Source: Lentisphaerota bacterium (GTDB lineage: Bacteria > Verrucomicrobiota > Lentisphaeria > Oligosphaerales > JABHEG01). Taken from it: a stretch of DNA of 64,000 bases. The translations under genes and the position numbers were made by a program. The stretch spans positions 1 through 64,000 of the forward strand of contig JABHEG010000121.1 of NCBI GenBank assembly GCA_018676675.1, in the 5' to 3' direction. Shown in pieces: positions 29,435 through 39,093 of the stretch (position 1 is the first letter of the stretch; the number at the start of each line of letters is the position of its first letter). The notes under the pieces are model-generated. The model was not told where the DNA came from. It was given only the letters and a program-made list of their open reading frames with translations, and did not search any database.

Positions 29435-31443
29435 GTGTTCGTCTCTCCCTGTTCTTCTGTTTCTGTTTGGGAACGTTCAGAGAATTGGAATGGCGCGTAG
29501 AGCACACCATCACCACTGAAATACTTACTGAACAACTCGTAATACTCGAGGCGGATCGCCTGGATCATGGCGATCATTCCTTCGAGCACGATGATCGTGA
29601 TGTTGCCGGCCACGATCGCCAGGAATGCCCACAGTCCTCCCATGGGCATCTCTTTCAGAACGCCGGCGATCTCATACGTCACCAGGCACAGACAGGCGTG
29701 GCTGAGCGCCATCACCCCGATACGGACAAATGACACGGTCCCCCCCAGAAAGGCGGTCAGCGTCTCCATGGTCTCGACGCACGCCTCTACGAGTATGGAC
29801 ACAGCACCACCATGGAACGGACTGGATCGATGCAGCATGTTGTGCAGTGGCTCTCGGATGAACAAGAGGGCAAGAGGGATGACGATCACCACGACCGCCT
29901 CGATCGGCCGCAGTTCGTGCTTGACCGCTGCCTTTACCCCAATTCCGAGGGCGCCCCAGTAGAAGATGATCCCGATCACGCCGAAACGATCGAAAATCCC
30001 CTCGAAATACTTGCCCGTACGCATCTTGTTCACGATGTTCAGGAAGATCCCGATACTGATGGCGATCACGCCGAAGACAACCGCATAGATAAGCAGGCGT
30101 GTGACATCGTGGATCGGGCTCAGCCACAGGGGCTTCAGGAATGCCTCGTTCTCATATCCGAACACGCTTCCATAGAGGAACCCGAACACAACGGACGACA
30201 TCCCGCACAGGACGAGCAGGAGCCCCCCATCTCTGAATGGCTTCACAGCGGGATTCTCGGTCTTCCGCATCCACAGGCCGAGAAGGGCAACGACCGCGCC
30301 CTGTCCCACGTCGCCGAACATGATTCCGAACATCACGACGAACGTCAGAGCGACGAAGAGTGAGGGGTCGAGTTCATCGTAGCGGGGTGCCCCGAAGTTT
30401 GCCACGATCTGCTGGAAAGGCTTCAGTACAGGGCTCGGAGTGAACTGCACCGGCACGGTCTCGATACCTGTCCGCACACGGTCGTCGTCGGTTGGGGGGA
30501 CGATCTCGATGACGCCTGTTCCATCGGTCACATCGCTGACCAGTTGCGTCACTTCTTCAGCTCGAGTGTTCGGAATCCATCCTGAAATGCAGTAGATATG
30601 CGTGGATTTGCCGAACTTCTCTTGAGCGTGTGCTACGGCCAAAGCGTTCATGATCTGTCGATGCATCGTTGACACAGCCAGACCCTCACCATCGTGGAGT
30701 ACCGTGATGTGTTGGCGCCGCTCGTCCAACGATGAGGCCAGGCTCTGTAACTGCTTCTCTGCTTCGTCCTGGGCTTCCGCCGGGCTCGAAGACATCTCTT
30801 CGGGCAGCTCAATCGATTTGAAGCCGGCCTGTTTCAGGTCAGACTCGACGGCCCAGCGGTTCCGACGGCTGGTGAGAACGAGAGCGACCGAGTCGTTCCG
30901 GTATTTTGCCGGCTGGTGCAGGAGAACGGCCCGTTCCTCCAGTTGCGCGCCCAATGGAGGGATGGCCGAGGGGGCGATGCGTCCTGTCACGATGTACAGA
31001 TGGCTGAGGTCGCGGAGCGCTGCCAATCGGGTGCGCTGGAAAGGATAGTCGCTGAGCCGGCGGACCTCTTGATCCAGCATGCCTGACGCGTTCAGAAGTT
31101 GGCTGATGGCATCCTCTTCGTCGTCGATTTTGCGCTCCAGGCGCCGTAGCGTACGCGCGATCGTCTTCTTGTCGAAGGGGCTGAGGGGGGGGGGCGCTGC
31201 GTTCGGGTCGACTCCCAAGCGCTCGACCAGATGAGCGGCCCTGCGCTCAAGTCGTTCGAGATCTTGGATGTCATCCTTCCGGTCGACCCCGAACAGAAGA
31301 CTGTCACGGGACTGGGATACGGCATCTATCAGGTGGACAAGCCCGGCCCCGCCAAGGCTCCGGGTCATCTCGTTCAGATACTTGTCCAGCATCAGAACGT
31401 TGATTTTCACCATGCTGACTGGTCTAAACACGGCGAGCTCCAA
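29431..31443 (-). CDS. ntpI: V-type ATP synthase subunit I (a-subunit homolog)
   Basis: VFRPVSMVKINVLMLDKYLNEM; multi-TM C-terminus with MFGIMFGDVGQGAVVALLGL and AFLGGTVSFVRIGVMALSHA. Confidence 0.93.
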   Translation of the reverse strand: MELAVFRPVSMVKINVLMLDKYLNEMTRSLGGAGLVHLIDAVSQSRDSLLFGVDRKDDIQDLERLERRAAHLVERLGVDPNAAPPPLSPFDKKTIARTLRRLERKIDDEEDAISQLLNASGMLDQEVRRLSDYPFQRTRLAALRDLSHLYIVTGRIAPSAIPPLGAQLEERAVLLHQPAKYRNDSVALVLTSRRNRWAVESDLKQAGFKSIELPEEMSSSPAEAQDEAEKQLQSLASSLDERRQHITVLHDGEGLAVSTMHRQIMNALAVAHAQEKFGKSTHIYCISGWIPNTRAEEVTQLVSDVTDGTGVIEIVPPTDDDRVRTGIETVPVQFTPSPVLKPFQQIVANFGAPRYDELDPSLFVALTFVVMFGIMFGDVGQGAVVALLGLWMRKTENPAVKPFRDGGLLLVLCGMSSVVFGFLYGSVFGYENEAFLKPLWLSPIHDVTRLLIYAVVFGVIAISIGIFLNIVNKMRTGKYFEGIFDRFGVIGIIFYWGALGIGVKAAVKHELRPIEAVVVIVIPLALLFIREPLHNMLHRSSPFHGGAVSILVEACVETMETLTAFLGGTVSFVRIGVMALSHACLCLVTYEIAGVLKEMPMGGLWAFLAIVAGNITIIVLEGMIAMIQAIRLEYYELFSKYFSGDGVLYAPFQFSERSQTETEEQGETNT

Positions 31444-32458
31444 TCATCATGCTCTGCATCGCATCCGGAGCCAACCCAAAGTGGATTCCTTCGTAGACGC
31501 GACCGATGTTCAGGAGTTCAAAACGCTTCAGGTACGGGAACGCGACGACGGCTCCACTGGGGCGATCGAAGTTGCTGAACGCCTCGTAGGCCGACGCATG
31601 GAGCAAGTCCCAAAGGTCGTTCTCCACGACGTACAGTTCCTGGTCGACCACCTGCTCGACAATCCGTGCGTAGGGCTTTGGCAAGACAGACGGATCGATT
31701 CCCTTCTCCGCGGACTCCGCCAATGCCTGAAGTGTCTCGCCCCGGATCTGTTCTCCGCCCTCGATCCAGAGCTCTTCCAGGATCTCGTTCTCCAGCTGGT
31801 ACACGGCTGCATTCCGCAACGCCATGACCAAGTTCTCGATGTCGATTTCGGTGGCCACAAACGTCTGCCCCAGATGGCGGGTGGCTCGGGGGAGTCGCCG
31901 AGCGGCCTCACACATGTAGCCATAGCAGTATCGGTCAAGGCGGGACTCCGCCACGAAAAGATCCTTCGTGTCATCAAGCTCAACCAGGAGCGGGAGCATG
32001 TGTTCCATGACCGGGTGCTGGGGCAGGGCGCGGACAAACTGGTTGACGTTCCGGGCTGAGATCACACGCTCAAGATCAAAGGACGGGAACGAGTCCGACT
32101 GGATCAGGAGGTACTCTATGCCGACGTCCTGATTCGGGAAGTGGTGGTAGTGGAGGATCGTCTTGAGATTCTCGAAGTAATAGCGGTCGATCAACGCGCT
32201 GTAGAAGTCTGATGTCCGTTGGTCCAGGAGCCGGGCCACGCGGCCGAGTTCGTCAATGTGCAGTTCGGTCAGCCGCTTCTGGAAGGTACTGCGGTCCTTG
32301 ACGTCGACACCAAGGCCGGCAAGGGAGCGTTCAAGGGCATCGGGACGAGCCGTTTGGACCAGATGATGGAGAGCGTCTCCAACCACAGACTTTGACCACA
32401 TCCCGTGGAGCTTCGGGAAGATGAAGTCGTAGCTGAGACCGGCGACGGGGCGTTTCAT
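31424..32458 (-). CDS. ntpC: V-type ATPase subunit C (AC39 family)
   Basis: DFIFPKLHGMWSKSVVGD; YYFENLKTILHYH; operon position, overlapping ends with neighbours. Confidence 0.85.
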   Translation of the reverse strand: MKRPVAGLSYDFIFPKLHGMWSKSVVGDALHHLVQTARPDALERSLAGLGVDVKDRSTFQKRLTELHIDELGRVARLLDQRTSDFYSALIDRYYFENLKTILHYHHFPNQDVGIEYLLIQSDSFPSFDLERVISARNVNQFVRALPQHPVMEHMLPLLVELDDTKDLFVAESRLDRYCYGYMCEAARRLPRATRHLGQTFVATEIDIENLVMALRNAAVYQLENEILEELWIEGGEQIRGETLQALAESAEKGIDPSVLPKPYARIVEQVVDQELYVVENDLWDLLHASAYEAFSNFDRPSGAVVAFPYLKRFELLNIGRVYEGIHFGLAPDAMQSMMIGARRV

Positions 32459-32775
32459 GGCTGAGGCATCGCCAACGTTTGGGTCACGAACTCCTGAGCC
32501 GCGCTCAGTCTGTCACGCAGACTGGCAAGACGCTGCTCCTGGCGCTGACGTGACTCCGTCAGGGTCTTCTCACGGGCGGATTCGGCAGCGGCCACGCGCC
32601 CGCTCACCAACGCCTCCTCTTCCGTGTTGATTTCCTGCAGCTTCTTCGCCTCTAATTCAGTGGCCTCCTGCTGGCCTGCCGCCAGGATGGCTTCCGCCTC
32701 CTTTTCGGCCGCAGCAAGCAGGCGGTCCGCCTCCTTTTCAACGGCCAACATGCGCTGCAGGATATCGTCCATCAT
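32455..32775 (-). CDS. V-type ATPase peripheral stalk-like coiled-coil protein (subunit G/H-like)
   Basis: Short charged coiled coil MLAVEKEADRLLAAAEKEAEAILAAGQQEATELEAKK; 4-bp overlaps with both neighbours. Confidence 0.65.
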   Translation of the reverse strand: MMDDILQRMLAVEKEADRLLAAAEKEAEAILAAGQQEATELEAKKLQEINTEEEALVSGRVAAAESAREKTLTESRQRQEQRLASLRDRLSAAQEFVTQTLAMPQP

Positions 32776-33224
32776 TCTTCCTCTTTGATCATGGACAGGA
32801 TGTCCTCAGGAAGGCGTGCGGCGCGGACGCGATCAATGAAGCCGGGGATGGAGAACAACCGGGAGATCTCGGCAAGGGCCTCAATGTGTGGGCCGGGATT
32901 GCCGATCTCAGCAAAGACCATTACCACGACGTAGACGAGTTCTCCGTCCAGGGAATCGTACTCAATCCCGATGTCGGACGTGGCGACACTGATGAGGAGC
33001 CCATCGGCTTCGTCCAGTTTGCCGTGGGGCAGGGCCAACCACTTGGAGATGCCCGTGCTCATCTTTGCTTCGCGTTCGAAGAGGGCCTCCAACGCGGCGT
33101 CCCGGTCGGAGAGCAGGTCTTCGTCCACGAAGAGCTGGACCATTTCCTCAAAGAGCTCTTCTTTATCCTCGCTCTCGAGGTCGATCTTTATCAGCTGCGG
33201 GGTGAGAAGGTCAGAGATATTCAT
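32772..33224 (-). CDS. PTS EIIA type-2 domain protein (PtsN/FruA-IIA-like)
   Basis: ISDLLTPQLIKIDLESEDKEELFEEMVQLF; phosphoacceptor-site-like STGISKWLALPHGKLDEADGLLISVAT. Confidence 0.88.
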   Translation of the reverse strand: MNISDLLTPQLIKIDLESEDKEELFEEMVQLFVDEDLLSDRDAALEALFEREAKMSTGISKWLALPHGKLDEADGLLISVATSDIGIEYDSLDGELVYVVVMVFAEIGNPGPHIEALAEISRLFSIPGFIDRVRAARLPEDILSMIKEEE

Positions 33225-33718
33225 GAATCAGACCGTTTGCGCTCGGCTTATCAATGCTGCAAATACCGCATGTCTTGCGGGAGTCAGCTTACCAGCCGCC
33301 AATCGTTACGGGATGTTCGAGAACAAACTCACAATATACGTTGAACAGCCCTATGTACAAGGGCAATACCTGACCGCTGGAGACCTCTCGGGACGGGAAG
33401 ACGGCGTGCGAGGGGGGCGATTCCCGGGTGTAGACATCCGCTTGCCGTGAGCTACATTGGTGTGTTCTGGATTCGGTCTCAGCCCCTGACGTTCATGAGT
33501 GCCATCCCAGCCTTGTTGAGCCTCTTGCCGAGAGAGCGGCGACTCAGCCCGGCTCGGACGGTGCCCCGGCGCTCCGACGCCTTATCTTCGCTGGAGCAGG
33601 GGAGGGCGGAAACCTGCACCGTCTGTAGTCTGCGGTCCCTCGGACTCGCCGGCGAACTCGGCGGCATAGAGGAACGTGGCGTCTTGCGTGCGCCCGAAAA
33701 GCTTTAAGGAGAGTTTTG

Positions 33719-34480
33719 ATGTCAGGACACAATAAGTGGTCGTCAATCAAGCACAAAAAGGGCGCGGCTGACGCCAAACGCGGGAAGATGTTCTCGCGCC
33801 TTGGAAAAGAGATCACAATGGCTGCCCGCGATGGTGGCGGCGACATCGATATGAACCCGCGCTTGCGTTCCGCCGTCACGGCCGCGAAGGCCGTCAATAT
33901 GCCGGCCGACAACATTGAGCGGGCGGTCAAGAAGGGCACGGGGGAGCTTGAGGGAGGCGTCATAGAAGAGCTCTCCTACGAGGGGTATGCCGCCGGCGGC
34001 GTGGCCATTATCGTCAATTGCCTGTCCGATAACCGCAACCGCACAGCGGCCGAAATACGCAACATTTTCACCAAGAACAACAGCAGCCTGGCCGGCAACG
34101 GGGCGGTGGCCTGGATGTTCCACCGCAAAGCCCGGTTCCTGGTCACCGGTGAAGCGGCCGACGAAGAGCGTTTGCTGGAAGTGCTGATGGACGCGGACGC
34201 GGACGTTGAAGACATCGATGTCAGCGATGAGGGCGCCGAAATCCTGGGACCACCCGAAGCATTCGCAGACATTCTGTCCGCACTCGAAGCGGAGGAGATT
34301 CCGGTTTCCGAGTCCAGCCTGGCCATGGTCCCCGAGAACACGCTGGAGGTCACCGAGGCGGCTACGGCCCGCCAGGTCCTGCGAATGATCGAGGCGCTTG
34401 AAGATAACGACGACGCGCAGGAGGTCTACTCGAACTTCGAGATGTCCGAGACTCTGATGGAGCAGTTGGCCGCTGAGTAG
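33719..34480 (+). CDS. yebC: YebC/PmpR family (TACO1-like) regulatory protein
   Basis: MSGHNKWSSIKHKKGAADAKRGKMFSRLGKEITMAAR...ADNIERAVKKGTGE. Confidence 0.96.
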   Translation: MSGHNKWSSIKHKKGAADAKRGKMFSRLGKEITMAARDGGGDIDMNPRLRSAVTAAKAVNMPADNIERAVKKGTGELEGGVIEELSYEGYAAGGVAIIVNCLSDNRNRTAAEIRNIFTKNNSSLAGNGAVAWMFHRKARFLVTGEAADEERLLEVLMDADADVEDIDVSDEGAEILGPPEAFADILSALEAEEIPVSESSLAMVPENTLEVTEAATARQVLRMIEALEDNDDAQEVYSNFEMSETLMEQLAAE

Positions 34481-34512
34481 ACGGCACTGCACGCCCCGAT
34501 GGAGACGCCATC

Positions 34513-36057
34513 ATGAAGGTCATCTCGGTCTCCAGCATGCGTGACCTGGATGCCCGCACCATTGCTGCCGGTACGCCGGACCATGTCCTGATGGAACGGG
34601 CAGGGGTCGCAGCGTACGGTGAGATGATCGCTTTTCTGCGTCGTCGGTTCGCTTTGCCCCACGTTCGACGGGCAACCTTCGTTGCCGGGAAGGGGAACAA
34701 CGGCGGGGACGCTTATGTCGTGGCCCGTTGTTGGGTCGAGGATACCGGACTTCCCGCAACGGTGTATTCCGTGTGCCCGCCCAGTGAACTCACCGGGGCC
34801 GCCGCCCATCATGCCGAGGCGCTGCCTGAGTGTGTGCCTGTTGTCGCGTGTGACGAGCTTCCCACGGACGCGCTGCAGCACGGAACGGTCATCGTGGACG
34901 GATTGCTTGGTACCGGAGTCAAAGGGCGCTTGCGAGCTCCTTTTGGCCGCCTTGTCAGCCAGATAAACGCCTCGCGGCTGCCGGTTGTCGCTCTCGATAT
35001 TCCGTCAGGACTGGACGGCGATACCGGGGAAGTCGCGAGCGACGCCGTGGTGGCCGACATGACGATCACCATGGCGCAACCGAAGGCCGGACTGCTGACC
35101 GCCACCGGGCTTGCTCACTGCGGCTCGCTACGTTGCGTTGGAATCGGGATTCCGGAGCTTTACGTTGCCGAGACGGAATCGTGTGGTGAGACCACGTTCG
35201 CTGAGGACGTCCGGGAATTGCTCGGACGTCGACCGCACGCATCGCATAAAGGAACATTCGGCAGTGCCCTTGTGGTTGGTGGCTCCCAATGGTATGTGGG
35301 AGCTCCCCTTCTGGCAGGGGCTGCTGCCCTCCGTGTAGGAGCCGGCCTGTCGATCGTCGCGATGCCGGCTGCGGCCCGGGCTCTGGCCTCTTCGCCTCTG
35401 AACGCGATGATTGTTAGGGCAATACCTGATGCTCAAACCGGCTTTTTTCACGTTTCAGGAATTGGCGAAATCGAGCAGCTGTTGCCCAGGGCACAGGCGT
35501 GTGTCTTTGGCCCGGGAGTCGGTCCCGGCCAAGAAAACGACGATTTCCTTCGTTGTTTGCTTGGAGCCAACATTCCGCTTGTTATAGATGCTGACGGTTT
35601 GCGGGCAGCAGCCCGGAGCGGCTTGTGTCCGGAGCGATCCGCCGTTACCGTGCTGACTCCGCACCCCGGCGAAATGCGACTGCTCCTGGCCGGCTTCGGG
35701 CTGGGAGACCTTGAGACGGCCGGGCGGATCACGCAGGCCTCTGAGCTGGCTCGCGTCACTCAGGCCGTTGTCGTCCTGAAAGGACTGGGCACGGTGGTGG
35801 CCGCCCCCGATGGGCGATGCGCGATCAACACAAGCGGCACCGAGGGTCTGGCCTCCGCCGGCAGTGGCGACGTTCTGGCCGGCATGATTGGCGGTTTCCT
35901 GGCCCAGGGCCAGTCGCCGTGGGACGCAGCCCGAGTCGGCGTGTTTCTGCACGGGCGAGCTGCCGAGCTCGCGCCCTGCGGCAATCGTGCGTTGGTAGCC
36001 GATGACCTGCTTGACCTCATCGGTCCGGCAGTAAGAGATGTGACACCGCTCGCGTGA
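34513..36057 (+). CDS. nnr: Bifunctional NAD(P)H-hydrate epimerase / ADP-dependent NAD(P)H-hydrate dehydratase
   Basis: VAGKGNNGGDAYVVARCW, DIPSGLDGDTGEV, YjeF C-terminal GSAGSGDVLAGMIGGFLAQG-like motif (ASAGSGDVLAGMIGG). Confidence 0.93.
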   Translation: MKVISVSSMRDLDARTIAAGTPDHVLMERAGVAAYGEMIAFLRRRFALPHVRRATFVAGKGNNGGDAYVVARCWVEDTGLPATVYSVCPPSELTGAAAHHAEALPECVPVVACDELPTDALQHGTVIVDGLLGTGVKGRLRAPFGRLVSQINASRLPVVALDIPSGLDGDTGEVASDAVVADMTITMAQPKAGLLTATGLAHCGSLRCVGIGIPELYVAETESCGETTFAEDVRELLGRRPHASHKGTFGSALVVGGSQWYVGAPLLAGAAALRVGAGLSIVAMPAAARALASSPLNAMIVRAIPDAQTGFFHVSGIGEIEQLLPRAQACVFGPGVGPGQENDDFLRCLLGANIPLVIDADGLRAAARSGLCPERSAVTVLTPHPGEMRLLLAGFGLGDLETAGRITQASELARVTQAVVVLKGLGTVVAAPDGRCAINTSGTEGLASAGSGDVLAGMIGGFLAQGQSPWDAARVGVFLHGRAAELAPCGNRALVADDLLDLIGPAVRDVTPLA

Positions 36058-36122
36058 TCGCGAGCTCAAGTAGCGGGTAGCAGCCGCCCACGTGAGGGCG
36101 CCGCCTCCGAGGAGACAGACAG

Positions 36123-36818
36123 ATGCCCAATTTTGCCCAGCGCAACGTGATGCTCTGGTTCCAGCAACTTATGCAGGATGGCGGTCCCATCATGTATATC
36201 ATTGCGGGCTGCAGCTTCATTGCTGTGATCGTGATTCTCGGCCGGATTTTCCACTTTCACCGCGCTGAGCTGGATGTTCCGGAATTCCTGCACGGGCTCT
36301 TCAATGTGCTCAAACGGAACAACGTCGTGGAGGCGATCGCGATCTGTGACGAAACTCCCGGGCCGGTTGCCCACGTGCTTCGGGCCGCGATCTTGCGTTG
36401 TGACCAGGATGAGCAATCTCTGCGTCAGGCCGTCGAGGAAGCCAGCCTTTCCGAGGTCCCGCGGCTTGAGAAGAACATGAAACTGCTCGCCACGATTGCC
36501 CTCATCGCTCCCCTGCTCGGCTTGCTTGGGACTGTGCTGGGCATGATCGGCGCGTTCGATGCCATGCAGGAAGGCGGCCCCTTCGTTGGGACCGATGTGT
36601 TGGCACGGCATGTCAAGCGTGCACTTCTCACCACCGCCGGTGGACTGACTGTGGCGATCCCCGCCTACGCATTCTACAACTTCCTCGTGGCCAAGATCGA
36701 GGGCCTCATTCTCGATATGGAGAAGGGGGCCAGCGAGATGATCTACTTCTTGACGCACAACGAGCTTACTCTTGACGGCGTCTATTCGGCCGAAGATGAA
36801 GCCGGCTCGGAGAGCTGA
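36123..36818 (+). CDS. MotA/TolQ/ExbB proton channel family protein
   Basis: MQDGGPIMYIIAGCSFIAVIVILGRIFHF, LLGLLGTVLGMIGAFDAM, TTAGGLTVAIPAYAFYNFL. Confidence 0.93.
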   Translation: MPNFAQRNVMLWFQQLMQDGGPIMYIIAGCSFIAVIVILGRIFHFHRAELDVPEFLHGLFNVLKRNNVVEAIAICDETPGPVAHVLRAAILRCDQDEQSLRQAVEEASLSEVPRLEKNMKLLATIALIAPLLGLLGTVLGMIGAFDAMQEGGPFVGTDVLARHVKRALLTTAGGLTVAIPAYAFYNFLVAKIEGLILDMEKGASEMIYFLTHNELTLDGVYSAEDEAGSES

Positions 36819-36824
36819 CCCTTC

Positions 36825-37346
36825 ATGCGCATCAAGCCAAACGTCAAAGTCATTTCCGGCCCGGCGATTCTGACGCCGCTGGTGGATCTCTTCTTCCTCC
36901 TGCTTGTGTTTTTCATGCTCAGTAGCTCCCTCGTTTTCTGGCCGGGAACGAAGGTCGAGACGAAAGTGCATCTGCCGCGTTCTCGCGTCCGAAGCATGAA
37001 CGCCGCGGATAAGCTCGTACTCACCATCACTCACTCGGGGCTGTTGTTCTTCAATGATAAACACGTCGGCTGGGATGACCTTGAACGGGAGCTCCGCGAA
37101 CTTGTCCGGCGCAGCAAGTTGGCGGCAACGAAGCGGAATGCGTGGGCCACCGAGGAAGAACAGAAGTCCGTTCGATCACCTTTGGTCGTCGTTCGGGCGG
37201 ACAGGTCCATTGACTACGCGAAGATAGTGGAAGTCATGTCGCTGGCGCAATCCCTGGGCCTCGGCGTGTACCTGGTGACCGAGCCTATGCCTGAAGCGGA
37301 CCCGCTTAATGGTGGGGATCCCAGGAGGCTGGGGGAGGAGCTGTGA
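36825..37346 (+). CDS. ExbD/TolR family biopolymer transport protein
   Basis: ILTPLVDLFFLLLVFFMLSSSLVFWPG, LVVVRADRSIDYAKIVEVM. Confidence 0.88.
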   Translation: MRIKPNVKVISGPAILTPLVDLFFLLLVFFMLSSSLVFWPGTKVETKVHLPRSRVRSMNAADKLVLTITHSGLLFFNDKHVGWDDLERELRELVRRSKLAATKRNAWATEEEQKSVRSPLVVVRADRSIDYAKIVEVMSLAQSLGLGVYLVTEPMPEADPLNGGDPRRLGEEL

Positions 37347-38188
37347 CCGCCGCCCAACGACGCAAAAAGAGACGGATGGCTTCGTCTGCGCGAGTTTGCT
37401 CCGAGCTCGCATTCCTGGGGGCGTTGCTCTTCCATGCTGCCCTGTTTTGGGCGTTCCGGGTTGAGCCGAGCACAGAGACGAGGGTTGTCGTTGAGGAAGT
37501 GCCTGAATGCGTCTTCCTCCGCCCCTATGACTGGGCCCGTACGTGGGAGAAGGAACTCTACACGTGGGCCAACGTCTCGAACCCTGCCTTGCTGATCGTG
37601 CCCAATCAGCAGCACGGCTTTGCCAAAGTCAGACGCACTGAGCGCATGCGGCCGGTTACCGACGTTCCCGGACACACCGTCCCGGAGATACCTGCCGCGG
37701 AGACCGCACCGCCTCTCTTTGAGCTCCCCTCCCCTCTTGCGACGGTGACGTCGGAAATCCATAGCAGTTGGGAAGCGGCCCGGCCGCCAGTTCCGGAGCC
37801 GCACGAGCCTGCGCGGATCGAGGCCCGTGTCTTCTGGCGCTGGCCTGACGGGACCGAGTTGGAGCGCATCCCTGAAATCGCTCCTGAGACGATCCGGTCT
37901 GCCGTATCGGCCTCGTCCACAGCCCTTTCGGGACCTACCCGGATTGAGATTGACCGCGCGGGCGCATTCCCTCGGGTGCACGTTCGCGCGCGTTCCGGCG
38001 TGCTTGCCCTGGACGATGCCGTGGTGTCAGCCCTGCGACGGGAGTTGTTCCGCCTGGAGCGTTATCCGGAGCAGGGAGCGGCGCTGTACAGCTGTATACC
38101 TCTCCCGGGGAAGGCAAGCGTCTTCGAAGTCGAGTGGAGGTCGTTCCTGCGCCCGGTTGTCAGCGTAGATGTGGAGGTGACTCCATGA
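37343..38188 (+). CDS. TonB-like energy-transduction protein (hypothetical)
   Basis: Single N-terminal TM segment, Pro-rich middle, C-terminal RIEIDRAGAFPRVHVRARSGVLALDDAVVSALRRELFRLE; 4-bp overlap with exbD-like gene. Confidence 0.55.
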   Translation: MTAAQRRKKRRMASSARVCSELAFLGALLFHAALFWAFRVEPSTETRVVVEEVPECVFLRPYDWARTWEKELYTWANVSNPALLIVPNQQHGFAKVRRTERMRPVTDVPGHTVPEIPAAETAPPLFELPSPLATVTSEIHSSWEAARPPVPEPHEPARIEARVFWRWPDGTELERIPEIAPETIRSAVSASSTALSGPTRIEIDRAGAFPRVHVRARSGVLALDDAVVSALRRELFRLERYPEQGAALYSCIPLPGKASVFEVEWRSFLRPVVSVDVEVTP

Positions 38189-38424
38189 TCAGCTTGGCGG
38201 CAGAGTCGGGTTTCCTCATTTACGTGCTGTTCATGTTGGCTGGGCTTGGCGCACTGGCTGTCCGCGACGCCTGGCGTGCTCATGCCCATGGTTGGCAGCT
38301 TAGCGAGGAACGCGTTGTTCATTGCGAAGATTGCCCGTGCACGTACCTCGTGCGTCGTGGGGTCAAGGTCGTACGCTGCCCACGCTGCAATGCGTTGCAC
38401 TCCCGTCGTCGTAGGTGGTCGTGA
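38185..38424 (+). CDS. Small membrane protein with C-terminal zinc-ribbon-like Cys pairs
   Basis: TM FLIYVLFMLAGLGALAV then CEDCPCTYLVRRGVKVVRCPRCNALH; overlaps upstream ORF. Confidence 0.6.
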   Translation: MISLAAESGFLIYVLFMLAGLGALAVRDAWRAHAHGWQLSEERVVHCEDCPCTYLVRRGVKVVRCPRCNALHSRRRRWS

Positions 38425-38445
38425 TTCTCGGGGCGGAGTCCAAAC

Positions 38446-39051
38446 GTGCGCATTATTTCCGGTAGAGCTGGGGGAACACGCCTGAAGGTCCCGGGCGGGG
38501 GCGACGTCCGCCCGACAAGCGACCGCGTCAAGGAAGCTGTGTTCGCCTCCCTGGGGGATATCCAGGAACTTGCCGTCGTGGATCTTTTTTCCGGTTCCGG
38601 GGCTTTGGGCTTGGAGGCATTGAGCCGCGGGGCCACCACAGTCTGCTTTGTCGAGCGATCAGACCGGCACATCCGTTGTATTCGGGAGAACCTCGAACGG
38701 GTTCGGAAGTGCCTGGGGGAAGAGGTCCTTTCGCAGGCTGACGTCCGCATCATCAGGGGAGATGTCTCAGCGCTTCCCTCCCTGCTTGCGGGAGAGGAGG
38801 GGACGTTTGACCTCATGCTTGCGGATCCGCCCTATCACCCTTCCGGCAAAGAGATGGGACCGGTTGAACTCGTAAGCGATCCCGCGATCGCTGCTTGGAG
38901 CGGGAAGTCCCTGCTCGTCCTTGAGCATAGCTCTGACACCCTCGTTCCCTGGGCCCCGGCGTCCGCCTGGCGCTTGCTCAAGAACCGCCGCTTCGGGTCA
39001 CGCCAAGTTTCGTTCGCCAGATGTGATCAACAGGCCAGTTTGGCGACTTGA
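38446..39051 (+). CDS. rsmD: 16S rRNA (guanine(966)-N(2))-methyltransferase RsmD
   Basis: MRIISGRAGGTRLKVPGGGDVRPTSDRVKEAVFASLGD, DLFSGSGALGLEALSRGA, LMLADPPY. Confidence 0.93.
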   Translation: MRIISGRAGGTRLKVPGGGDVRPTSDRVKEAVFASLGDIQELAVVDLFSGSGALGLEALSRGATTVCFVERSDRHIRCIRENLERVRKCLGEEVLSQADVRIIRGDVSALPSLLAGEEGTFDLMLADPPYHPSGKEMGPVELVSDPAIAAWSGKSLLVLEHSSDTLVPWAPASAWRLLKNRRFGSRQVSFARCDQQASLAT

Positions 39052-39093
39052 ATCCTGCGGCTGCCGATCTAGATTAATGGCTGCACCATAGGT

